Part shown: positions 14,001-25,400 of the stretch, in pieces | How positions within the stretch are numbered: the stretch's first letter is position 1 | Layout: each line of letters starts with the position of its first letter | Source of the DNA: Ophiodon elongatus | Lineage: Eukaryota > Chordata > Actinopteri > Perciformes > Hexagrammidae | Direction of reading: 5' to 3' | DNA: 64,000 nucleotides | Assembly: GCA_016806645.1 (NCBI GenBank) | Contig: JACSYO010000928.1 | Coordinates: forward strand, 846,001 to 910,000 | The notes under the pieces: generated by a model | The model's input: the letters and a program-made list of their open reading frames with translations, nothing else | What the model was told of the DNA's origin: nothing | The model's database searches: none | Translations under genes and position numbers: made by a program

Positions 14001-14920
14001 GAATATTGTTTCTTTCCCTTACCCAAATATCTCAATTAATAATCCAAAGAGAGAGGATACACTAACATACTTGATGGAGGCTATATGCATCTAGTGTACT
14101 AAGCACTCAGGAGCCCTCGTAACCCCAGACAGTTCTTCACCTCTTGTGGGGATAAAGCACTCAACCTGACCAACAAGGCATGTCACCCGGAAAAAAAGCT
14201 GTTTGTTTCTCTTCCCACTAAATGCTGCTGAGGTGTGTGTGGAATACAGCTGCTGTCGTATATGGTGGTGTGTATGGACTTAGATGGATTTTACTGGAAT
14301 AATCGGTTTTATTTGTTAATGTGTATTATTACATAACTTACATGTTCACCCTTAAAGTTATTTAAAAAATAACTTATTATTACACAGACTCTAATTTGCA
14401 GCAATGGGTCAGAGACAAAAATATCCCTCTTGATGCCAAATAATGCTTAAAAAACAGTGCATAATGAGCTACGTTATAATACAATACCAGAAATGACAAA
14501 AAAGAAAACAGTTTGTGTATTAATATCTCACCAATTATGCTTGTTTCACTGTAGGACAATGGTAGACAGTGAGATTTAAAGTAATTACTTTCCTATGACT
14601 ATTTAGTTTCCAACATTTATTATGAACAGACACTTCCCTTGTAATTACTGGAGGGAGGTACTGTATGTGGCAAATTGTTCCCCAGTGCATGCACTCCCAC
14701 ACACAAACACACTTTGCAGGCACTGTGCTGCTGTTGTTACTGACTTGAGTATTGATTTACCATAACGGCAGATAGGGGTAATGTTTATACTTTGCTTGGT
14801 TAATGTTGTGTGTGTATGGTAATGGTGTCTTCATTTTATGGCACTCTGAATTGTATTGTGACTTTTACTTACCCTGTTGATGCTTCAGTAATATTCACAT
14901 AGTCAGCTCTGGCAGTCATT
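9281..14920. other. intergenic, no gene recognised
   Basis: AT-rich sequence with only short chance frames. It contains a (GA)n tract at 11023-11061 and a 9-bp inverted repeat at 13383-13410 (CCCACAGAC...GTCTGTGGG with a 10-nt loop). No RNA gene or conserved coding exon was found. Confidence 0.5.
11023..11061. repeat. (AG)n microsatellite
   Basis: About 19 uninterrupted AG units in the lrrc4b-acp4 interval. Confidence 0.95.
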
Positions 14921-14929
14921 GTTAAATGA

Positions 14930-15535
14930 ATTGTCATTTTGGGAAATATAGTAATTTGCGTTCTTGCTGAGAGTTAGATGAGATTATTGAAACCACTCTT
15001 ATACATGTAGAATAAATATGAAGACAGCAGCAGGTTATCTTAGCTTAGCATAAAGAGTGGAAACAGCTAGCCTGGCTTTGTGCAAAGGCTAAGAAATCTG
15101 CCAGCACTTCTAATTAACATATCTCCTTTGGTTAATCTGTACAAAAGCACAAACAACAAAATAATCAACAACATGTGGAGTCTCCACTGGTTTCAACCTC
15201 ACAGTGACGACATGACTCCAATAAGTTACTGGTCCTGTCCAAGAAATAGTCCGACACATAACCCCTTATGAAAACCACAACCTGTTATGTTTACATTTTA
15301 GCTTTTGTACTGTACGGATTAAACAAATGAGATATAATGTGTTAATTGGTGATCTTTAGAGGTGCTCGTAGGTGTAGTTTCTTCAGACAGCTGTTTCCCC
15401 CTGTTTCCAGTTTTTATGTTGCGCTAAGCTCACCAGCTGCTGGCTACATATTTAGCTACAGACACGATATTGGTGCAGTATCAATCTTCTCATCTAACAA
15501 AATATGCGTGTTTTTTGGCATTAAAAGTAGTTTTT
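14930..15535. mobile_element. dispersed percomorph repeat, probable non-autonomous DNA transposon
   Basis: It contains the block AGCTTAGCATAAAG followed by GGAAACAGCTAGCCTGG, which I recognise from memory as a high-copy repeat of spiny-rayed fish. The ends look like imperfect inverted repeats: TTAGATGAGATTATTGA near 14972 against TATCAATCTTCTCATCTAA near 15479. No transposase frame is present. A diverged second copy occurs at about 54100-54400, which supports dispersed-repeat status independently of memory. Superfamily not assigned. Confidence 0.6.
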
Positions 15536-16690
15536 CTATATGATATTGACCCACGTTTTAATCAAGTTTAAGATGAGTGCTTTAATTCAGAGGAGACTGC
15601 TTGCCATTAACAAAAATCAAAAAGGTGGATTTCCTGTTGTTATTTTCTTTATTACTTTTACTCATGTTTTGCTTTACAAGTGGGAAGATATAGCTTCACG
15701 ATATAGTATATGAAACAATGTCTCAAAAACTGCCCTGTCACTCTGTCTGTCAACATTGTTTTGGCTTTGCTCTACCCAGCAGGAGATCAGTGCGTATTTC
15801 AATGGACATTGGCCCCGAAAAATGAAATGCTTGGAGATTAATTGCATGGATAAAACATTGACATATAAAGGCAGAACAAACTCATCCTTCTATTTCTCAC
15901 ATCCCCTTCCTCCCAACTTACTCATCCTCCTTTTGTCCTAAAGAAGGACATTTTTGTCCCATGGGGAAAACAATATTGATGTCAAGAGATGAGTTATTGA
16001 TTGAGAGGAGAGGACAGCGAGACAGTTGACATGCAGCAGATTATATAGGTACCGAGAAGCTTAAACATGCATACGTGTATGTGGCATGAATGAAGGAATA
16101 TTAATTTCAGTCTGTGCTGATGTATATCTATTGAGTTTTGTACAACATATAAAGCCAGACAAACACGTGTACTGAGGGAAGAGGAAGAGAATATGGGCGT
16201 TTGTCTCCTCTGCAGGCCACATGAGCTTTGCTGCTCGCTACATATCTTAACATGTTGGGATATTGATGCAACACTGCTTTGTTCTCAGGCCGTACAATAT
16301 ATATGTGGAGATAATGAGATTGCTTTGTGTCCTGATTAAATGGGATGATGACATCAATATGAAATAGCTCTTATCTTTCCATGGCTTCTCTGCTTATTTG
16401 ACCTGCATTGATTTGAGCTGATTGAATTATTGGAAAAGAAGCACACAGGAGCCCAGCTCCAAACTGCCTTCTAGATTTACACTGGTCTGTTTCATTTTAC
16501 TCCATAATGATACTCAAGAAATTGGATTCAAGCTCTGCAGAGTTGGTCAATGTCAAAGAGAAAAACTAAAAAAGAGCAAAACGTCTAAGCGGAGACAGTT
16601 CTCGTGAAACATTTTATGGAAGACGTCAATGATCACAGCAACATACAGAGCAAATAGATTCCTGCTGGCAATTATGCAAATGTGGATGTG
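15536..16690. other. intergenic, nothing recognised
   Basis: Non-coding AT-rich sequence. No repeat, RNA or exon that I can support. Confidence 0.45.
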
Positions 16691-16699
16691 ACATGTGAG

Positions 16700-17850
16700 T
16701 CTGCGCCCAGCGTGATGCGATGAGAGGGGAATTCACCAACACTTTGGCTGCTCTGTCGCTGCTGCTACCATTAGCATTAGCATTGTTCACACATCCCCTC
16801 ATCTTAGGCCGCTTCCACACCCCTCCCCCTGCCTCCCTACCACCACCACGTCTCCATCCTCCCTTCCTCCTCCTCCTCCCTGCCTGCGTCCTCTCTTTCC
16901 TGTTCTCGCTGCGGTGTTGCTATAGCAACGGAGAAATGTGGGAATACCTCCGTCCTTCAGAGCGCAGGGGAGAGAGAGGGGGGAGAGATAGAGGCAGGCA
17001 GAGAGGGAGAGGGAGAGGATGAGAGACAGATAGAGAGGGAAGGGGTAGACAGAAGAAGAGACAAGAGGAGAGAAGGGAAGGGAAGGGAAGGAAGTGTGGA
17101 AAAGACTGTTAATTAAAAGACGGAGGGCGAGTGGCTGTGACTCACTGCCTGAATGGACAACATTGCCTGTCACTTAGCCCCTGACTCTGAGCGTTTGTCC
17201 CCCTCCTTCACTGCTCACTCCCTAAAAGCTACCCTCCCATTGATATTCAGCCTCTGTGCTGGAGAAGACGCCGCCGTTATCTGACTGGAGGGGTGGGTGC
17301 CAGTGTGGGTGGGGGTGGGTTTGACTGAGATGGCACGGTGTCGCACAGCCATGGCGTAGCTTCACGCTGGGCCCTACGCACGCCATTTGTTTGACGATCC
17401 ATGTGTTCTGGATGTCTCCATTTGTAGTGAGGCTGCAGTTTCCATGACAACGCCCGGACTGAAATAGCACCCCGGTTTCCTCCCTCTCTCCCTCTCTCCT
17501 TCTCTCCCTCTCCCTCTCCCTCTCCTCTGCTCACAATACACTAATAACTGTTCATTCCTGATCTTAGGCCTCCTTCTAGCAGTCTAAGATGTCCCATACT
17601 GCTCATCTCCATTCATCATATGGATTGTAGTACATGAACCCTCCCCCTCCACCCCCTCTCCAAACCAACCATCACCATCATCTCCCTCACGCGCACATAC
17701 GCACTCACACATACATGAGCGCACACGTACACAAGCATCACTTCTCCTCCCACCTCTTATCTCCCATTTTCAGTCTCTCGGTCGCCCTGCAACAGATTCT
17801 GTCAACATGCATCAACCTCTGTGTTGCCATGACAACAGTCTTGAAAATCA
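16700..17850. promoter_or_regulatory. candidate cis-regulatory block with three RFX X-boxes
   Basis: This 1.1-kb stretch differs in composition from its surroundings, with CpG-containing sequence and strand-asymmetric purine/pyrimidine tracts (about 16970-17100 and 17480-17526). It carries three 14-bp RFX-type sites: GTTGCTATAGCAAC at 16916-16929, GTTTCCATGACAAC at 17438-17451 and GTTGCCATGACAAC at 17823-17836. There is no convincing coding frame; the frames present are made of low-complexity runs. It sits about 2 kb upstream of the acp4 promoter and 8 kb beyond the lrrc4b 3' end, so the target gene is unknown. Confidence 0.45.
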
Positions 17851-18248
17851 CTGCAATTATTTCAACAAAGACAAAAACACTACAGTCACTTGGGGGAGAG
17901 GGAGGAAAAAGGATGGTGTGTGTGTGTGTGTGTTTATGTGTGTGTGTGTTTTATGTTCTCACTGAAAAAGAGAAAGATAGAAAGAGATGCAGAGATGGAG
18001 AGTTGTGAGTCTGTGCGTGCATGTTTAGTGACCCTTCAATGAACTGGTGTGTACTGTAGCACAAATGTGCATACAGTATGATGGTGTGTGTGTGTACAGT
18101 ATATGTGTGTAGCTTGGCCTCATATAGTGAAAGTTGTTTTTTCCGCCACTCAGACCCTTTGTAGTTTGTTTTGTGGATCAGTGTAGGTGGACTCACTGAA
18201 CCATCTGTACCAGCTACAGTACCACACGTGTGTGTTGTGTGTTTGTGT

Positions 18249-18287
<39 letters not shown>
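18249..18287. repeat. (GT)n microsatellite
   Basis: A tract of about 19 GT units. Shorter GT runs lie nearby at about 17917-17950 and 18083-18110. Confidence 0.95.
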
Positions 18288-18288
<1 letters not shown>

Positions 18289-18394
18289 ACAGACAGTGAG
18301 AGCAATACTATGCACTGCTGTGATATAAAGAGAAAGAGTAAAACAGATGGGCCGAGAGAGCTCCGCAGTGGAAAGTTAACTATGTATATTTCCC

Positions 18395-18480
18395 CAAGTA
18401 GTATACTTTGACGTACTTGTATACTTTACGTAACTATTTCCATTTTATGCTACTTAATAGGCTACTTTTTTCAGCTATTT
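18395..18480. mobile_element. fragment of a dispersed fish repeat
   Basis: The words GTACTTGTATACTTTACG and TATTTCCATTTTATGCTACTT match the repeat also present at 24870-25445 and 58190-59105. It is short and truncated. Confidence 0.4.
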
Positions 18481-18489
18481 ATTTGATAT

Positions 18490-19770
18490 CAGTTCCAATA
18501 ACACGTGCTGAACTTGGACGTATGAGAAAATCTTACTTTCTGTTGTACTGTACAGTACAGGACTTCTGCTTAAAGCACAAGGCGAGTGATATTCTTTATT
18601 TTTGTTATTGTAAACAAATCCTACAAAAAGACCAAACATTATGACTGTCAGCCCCATGTCCATAAGCTCCTAGCGAAGATGTAAATCTTTAAAAAACGGG
18701 TTACAAATATAGTATTTTTTAAAAAGATTTTAAAGGCTGAATGATTTCCTAAAACAGCTCGGCATTGCATTTTCTACCAGACATTAACCAAACAGAAATA
18801 CATAATCTATTTGTTTGGGACTGTTTTCAGCCACATATTTGGTGCATTAGTGAGTATTTACAGCAACACGACATGTGTGTGGTAATGACTCAAAACTAAT
18901 ACAATGCCCATGTTTGTTGTGATAAAGAAACATGTCATGCAGTCCAATGGTGTGGTTTAATCATGTGTATTTAATAGTTTTAGGATGATGATGGCACAGA
19001 GGAATAAGCTATATCAGGCAAAGGGGGATTTGTTGACAATAAGAAAAACATCAAATATTACCAGACGTAATTATACAATTTGGATTTACATTCTGGTATT
19101 GTAACTTTAACTTTAGTAAACGTGAATAATTGCATGTGTGTCTTTTGCTTCAAATCAATGTAATTGTGATCTTGATTTAAGTTTCAAACATCCATGTAAC
19201 ACTGACAAGTCCCCCCTTGTGAATATTGTACTGTGTATCACTTAGTACAATAGATCCTATCTCACACTTATCAAATATGATGTCTACGCTGTATAGCTCT
19301 AAATCTTCACACTCACTAATCCCATTGTATCCCATAAAGCTGCTTTGATACTAACAGATACTTACATGTGTGTCGAGTCAGGGAAAACACTCCAGGCCCT
19401 GTAATTTTGGGGCCAAACCCACGGCGGATGACATACCAAGTTATAATGAGTGTTTGTGGCCCAGAGCCAGTATGTAGTGTGTATGTGTGTGCTTATGCTT
19501 GTGAAGTACAATTTCAGAAGCCAGGTGGGCAGTTCTTAACTTAACCCATTTCTTTGTCATATTGTTACTCTAAAGCCAAAGTGTCCTTAAGAATATGGGG
19601 CTTTAGAGTGGAGTTATCCACATTAAAGGGCCAAATATGTGTCCTTAATTTTAAAAGATGACTCAAATATGTCTGCCGTGGGGGGGTTGTCATGTCACTG
19701 AACAGCGGGGAATTGGCAGAGACAGTGATTTGGACTTCATTCGACGATGAAGTAGATTGGGATCAAAAAT
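18490..19770. other. intergenic, nothing recognised
   Basis: Non-coding sequence upstream of the acp4 promoter. No exon, RNA or repeat was identified. Confidence 0.45.
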
Positions 19771-19776
19771 CCTTGG

Positions 19777-19781
19777 GGAGG

Positions 19782-19849
<68 letters not shown>
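19777..19849. repeat. (GA)n tract immediately upstream of the acp4 promoter
   Basis: About 35 GA units, nearly pure, ending 20 bp before the TATA box at 19869. The distance and purity suggest it may affect promoter structure in the way GAGA elements do; this is inference. Confidence 0.9.
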
Positions 19850-19850
<1 letters not shown>

Positions 19851-19868
19851 GAGGTCAGGTAGGAGGTC

Positions 19869-19876
19869 TATAAAAG
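19869..19876 (+). promoter_or_regulatory. acp4: acp4 TATA box
   Basis: TATAAAAG lies 432 bp before the acp4 ATG. A start site about 25-30 bp downstream (near 19900) would give a short 5' UTR exon ending in a strong donor, GAG|GTAAGT, at 20009. The next acceptor is at 20259 (TTTAAGCAG), just before the coding exon. These three signals agree with one another. Confidence 0.6.
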
Positions 19877-19899
19877 CTCTCCTTCTTTTACTGGAACAT

Positions 19900-20300
19900 G
19901 CACTTAATGCCTATCCGGGTGTGACTGAAGATTTGGGATGCACAGCAGTCCTCCTCTGTCTGTAACTCGTTTGATTGAAACAACAAAATGTGTGAACAAC
20001 TGTGCTGAGGTAAGTACGTGTGTTCATTAATATGATCCGTTAAATCTCTTTTGACAAGGCATTTTGTTGTCCATGAACTCTGCTGTACATCCATCTGAAT
20101 GACATAAATAATATATATGTTATATGACTGGTCTAAAAGGACACATTTCACACAACCATTGCCTGACAAAAACATAATACAAGTGTTCATCATATTCTGT
20201 TACTAATGACCTTTAACAATTAAACTTTCAAGACATTTTCTTCTCCCTCCTTTAAGCAGGGGGACTCTGTGAAGGAGGTAGAGATCGACAAGTGAAAAAG
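19900..20300 (+). other. acp4: acp4 5' UTR: exon to 20009, intron 20010-20259, exon from 20260
   Basis: The donor GTAAGT at 20010 and the acceptor at 20258-20259 after a CTTCTCCCTCCTTTAAG tract define a 250-bp 5' UTR intron. The first exon start is inferred from the TATA box. Confidence 0.5.
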
Positions 20301-21606
20301 ATGTGGAAGTTCCAGAAAAGTTTGGGCTGTTTATTCCTCCTCTGTTGCGTCTGCTTAAATGAGAGCCGGATGCTGAAGTTTGTCGTAGCTGTAAGTCTGT
20401 CCTGTTTCATTAAGCTGTCTTACAGCATCAAGCTACACACTTTTCTTTTCCTAGATCACATACGACTGAAATTACTGCACTTTGTCTCTGATTACACTGT
20501 ATTTTCTGCTCAGTGAGCATTATTATAGTCACATATTTTTTTGACGACGGATTACTTTTAGCCTAAACTCAACAGTGTGAGGCATATCTCACCCAGACAC
20601 TACTGCATCGTTCATAAACTTCTTTGCATATCTTTCTTTTCCAGCACAGTTCAATGAACAATTGAAGGATTTAGGTGAAAATCACAAATGCTTTTCCTTT
20701 GATGTGACCTCATATATTCCAATAGTGTGTTTGTCATATATATATTATATATATATATACATATATATATATACGTATATATACGTATATATATATATAT
20801 GTATATACACGCACACAACAGACATACTGTAGCTTAAAAGTTACTATTTACTATTTAGTTACTAAAACCTAAGTAAGGATTAGGGTCACTACGAGGTCTA
20901 GTTGTTCAATATTATTGTTAACTGTCTCATTTAATCTTTGTCAATTCAATTCTTTTATGTAAATGTATACATTTTTGCTAACAATTTATTGTTTAAATGT
21001 GTTTTAACTATTTTATTCCATTCTAATTTGTATCAAGTTTAGTTTGGGTTAGTTCAGTTCATGTTCAATCTTAGGAAGGTGTTTTGCATGAAAAACGACA
21101 GTGAGTTTTTTCAAAATAACATTTATCTCTAAAAGCAAACCACAGCTTGCTGACTTGACTTTGTGGTTTGACATCCAAATTGTTAGTGATGTTAACTACA
21201 CAGCTGATGCTACCAAGAGTGACTCAGATGTGTCCATAATCCAGTTTAGTCAACCTGTGTGAGTCTTCAGGTTAATAATACTAACAGAGCAGCTCTAGCA
21301 TTTGTGTCTCAGAACCTTCTTTGTCTCAAATCCAGGCTAGACTGTCCAAGATCACAGGTTTCTATTCCTGGCTTCGGTCTCAGGGTTGATTTTTTTTCCC
21401 TTAAGTACACAGTGAAGTGGCTGGCACAGCAGCGTGGCGTCTGAATCCATGTGATATTATCTGTTATGACTGTTAAGGTGTTCCGACATGGCGATCGATC
21501 ACCGATTGAGTCGTATCCCAGGGATCCTCATGGGGAGGAAGTATGGGCTCAAGGCTTCGGACAGCTGACTGAGGTACTGGGTGTTACTCTGTGTGTGTGT
21601 ATGTGT

Positions 21607-21643
<37 letters not shown>

Positions 21644-22382
21644 ATCATTGACATTTTGTCAAGCAGGATTTGTCAAACAAACAACCAAATATGAAGAACC
21701 TTTAGATGTATATAGTGTATAAAATCCATCAATCCATCACATTTACAGGATTACTTACAGAAACCCAGCAGCAAAACCAAAAACATAACAATAAAACCAA
21801 AAACCAGAGTAGTTTATGTAATAGTAGTTTTGTGTTTTGTAAAATGTTGGTTTGTTTTTCACCTCAGGGTCACTATACTGGAGCCAGTGACACACTGACC
21901 GCTTAGTTCATAGTGTAAAATGCAAAATGCAAATTAATCTTCATACATAATTTGACAAGAAAGTCACTTACAGAGTAAATACACCAAAGGCACACATTAG
22001 CTTTGGTGTCCCATTATGTTTCACTTCTGATCCGTACAACACAAAATCAGTCAAGTCTGGAGATGAAAGAAATGCTTGTTGCAGACTTATAATTAAAGTC
22101 CTGCCTACTGTGACATTGTTCTGGCCTGGAGGCCCTGTATAATGGGTGAAATGTGTTATTTTATGTAAATAAATTGAATTTCACCTTAAATCAGTCAAAT
22201 CTGCAGCAAAAGGTCAGATTTGACAAAGATTAACATTGCTGGCAATTTTCCTTTCAGCTGGGCATGAAACAACAGTTTGAGCTGGGCAGGTTCCTAAGGA
22301 GGCGTTATGGCAACTTTCTCAGCGAGGACTACAACAACAAAGAGGTAGGTGTGTTTATGTATGGAGACATATATACTGTATA

Positions 22383-22476
<94 letters not shown>

Positions 22477-25400
22477 TGTGTAATTCATTTTTTTCTGACG
22501 TACCCTGAGCCTGTGTGCTTCAGTGTCACCTAATGCTGTTGTTACACGTGGGCTCGGCCCAACATCTGAAATCATGTGCCAGCCACCTCCTGTATTATCT
22601 CTCACAACACACAAGCTAAGCTAATGAGCATTACTCATGTTGGTGATTTCACTGCCATGGCCTTTATTATGCTGTAATATGTGGGTTCATTTTACCCCTG
22701 AGCACCATGTACACTACAGTTGCCAACAAGCATGTTGGGCTGCATGTTCAGCATACTGTCATTATTAAGACCTGATTTCCGCTTTTTTTTCTCCCCTGTC
22801 TGTTTTCTTTACGCTCACTGTCTCCTTGCGTCCAGTCCTCTTCTCCATCTCTTAAATAACACGCAATTATCACAAAACTAACAGCTCTTCTCAGTACCTG
22901 TCATCGGCGATTTGTCGCCCAAGTCTCCGCCAGCTTGCACTGTACCTTTCCCCGCGCTGCCATGTCTGTTTTAATTTGACAAAAAGGGGGGAAAAAAAGA
23001 AGCATTCTTGGCATCACAGGAACATCCAACCTTATCAGTGTGATTTACTGTGTGCAAAAACCTGACACGGGGTGACAGAGAGATATAGATGTGCGAAGGC
23101 TGATGTCAGAAGAGATCACAGTAGGACGGATCTTTTCCCCCCTCCTTCTCTCATCCGTTTGCTTCTCCTCTGACTGCCCTCCTCCTCCTCATGTTAAGGG
23201 AATACCTCAGTTGACTTACAGTTAACTCACGATACACTGCCGCTTTGTTGGGTACAATTATTTTTGCATCTTTATTGAATTAATATAGAAACATAAGTAT
23301 GTTCAGCTCCACTTTCCGAATGCAATCCTTTTGATTTTCCAAGTGCATTTTCACTTTCTACAAAATGTGAGTCTGACTGTCCCATTTTAGAAGACCAGAG
23401 CATTGGAATCAATGCCAGACATAGTACCAACATATGGATGCTTTTTAATGCCATGTTCCCTCCATGTTTCCAACAGTTATATGTGAGGAGCACTGACTAC
23501 GACCGCACTCTGATGAGTACCCAGGCATGCCTTGCTGGTATGTTCCCCCCAACCAGACGCCCGCCTCCCATCATGCCCCAGTTACTGTGGAGGCCAATTC
23601 CAGTGCACACCGTCCCCAGGGCCCAGGACAAGGTGGGCTGCTGAGCCACATAAATATTTCCTTTCACATGGCAGCCACACTTGTACAACTTAATCTGAGT
23701 CACTCTCTGTAGATCTGTGTTGATGGCTGCATTCACCTCAGCTGTGAACCTGCCTTGCTGAAATTCACAATTGTTTTAAAGTGTGAAATGAACATATGGT
23801 TGTGCCCAGAAGACTGCAATACTTGCTGTACATGTGCATTATTTCAACTGATGTTGAGCTGTTGTTTTCAATTTCTCAAGCTGTTGAAGTCTCCAGGCAA
23901 AGACTGTCCAAGGTTCAGATCCCTGATGACGGAGACCTTTGAGAGCGAGCACTACCAGAGGTTCCTCAGGGCTCACCGGGTAAGACAAACCACAGAAGAA
24001 GACAGTCATCAAAATACAGTGTATAGCTCACCCTAAGTATCTGGTCTATGACGTGAACGTTCTACTCACAGGTCAGTTTGTGTTAAACATCACTTTTCCA
24101 TGATTCATGTGCCTGTTAACCACTAAAAACTTGTTTGTTAGTCTGTTGTTTTTTTTTAATCATCAGAGTTATATAATCAGAACGGCTGTGAATAATACTT
24201 TTCCTCACCTCAGTTGGTTCTTTTCTGCTTAGCTGTGCCTTGATTTGTAAATTAATAAACGCTGTGAAATGCACATTTGTGTAAGAAAGTTGACATATAT
24301 AGTTCACAGTTGCTGGTGCCAATGTTATCAGCACCTCCAGTGGATGTGACAGTTATGCTGCAGACATCATGTCCTCTCAGTGATTTTCTCAGGCACGGTG
24401 ACTCCAGTGCCTCGAAAAAGCTGCACAGTGCAATCGCTCTCACATTCTCAGAGACACTAATTAACGCTTGGATTGAATTAGATTAAGAATTACAATGAAA
24501 GGGTTTAATTAAACAGAGTCCCATGTGCTGCCTATTAAGGTGGTGTTTGAGATCGGGGCCTCCTGCATTGAATTTTCACACCCTCTGCTGGAGGCACAGT
24601 ACCTGCAAGTTGGATGCAGTAACCAAAATGGTGCCATTTTTCACTGTGTTGTCTGACCGAAGGCTGAAGTGAACAACACTGAATCAATAAACAATACAAA
24701 TTCGTTCAACTAACCAACTAATGTCTGCAATTCTGTAGTTATTTACAGTGCATCTGCAAAAACATTACTCATACAACTGGTAATTTAAGTATTTTTTTCC
24801 ATTCCATTTCCATTTTCCCTGAGAAAAGTTGAAGTTGAGTTTAAGGTTGTGATTAGTGCTGTACTTTCATGCAATTTCCAGATACTTATACTTAACTTGA
24901 GTATTTTCATTTTATGAAACTTTACACTTACACCCCACAACATTTTAGGCAGAAATATTGTACATTGTAGTCCTCTCTATATATTTGTGATTAATTAGAA
25001 AAATTACGATTTTACACTACAAAATCACATAAGTGTATACAATACAATGTATTGTTAAAGATTAGTGGGTTCCAGCCTTTTTGACTTCATGACCCCTTTC
25101 AAAGAAGTCTATAATTGTCTGATTTGAGCTTGTCAAGTTTCAGATGTTCCCCTCTAACCTTCTCGCAGCTTTTGATTGCAATGACTTAAAGATGTGTCAT
25201 ATCATTTACAGAAAAGCAAAACTTGAAGTCCATAATATGGATAAAAAAATATACTATCATTAATCACCTCGTAACATGCCAGATTTATGTTGTTACCCTT
25301 TGAAGGCCTCGACCCCCAGGTTGGGAACCACTGGACTAAACTACCAAATAGTGATTTTGACTGCCCTTTTACTTGTAATGGAGTATTTGTAAATAATTGT

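Noticed and set aside
16720..17173. Hydrophobic frame on + and Leu/Ser-rich frame on -
   Set aside because: Both come from purine/pyrimidine-rich low-complexity DNA, with no splice context or family match.
22264..22614. Reading frames of alternating Val-Cys or Thr-His
   Set aside because: They are the translation of the (GT)n microsatellite; only 22258-22344 within them is a real acp4 exon.
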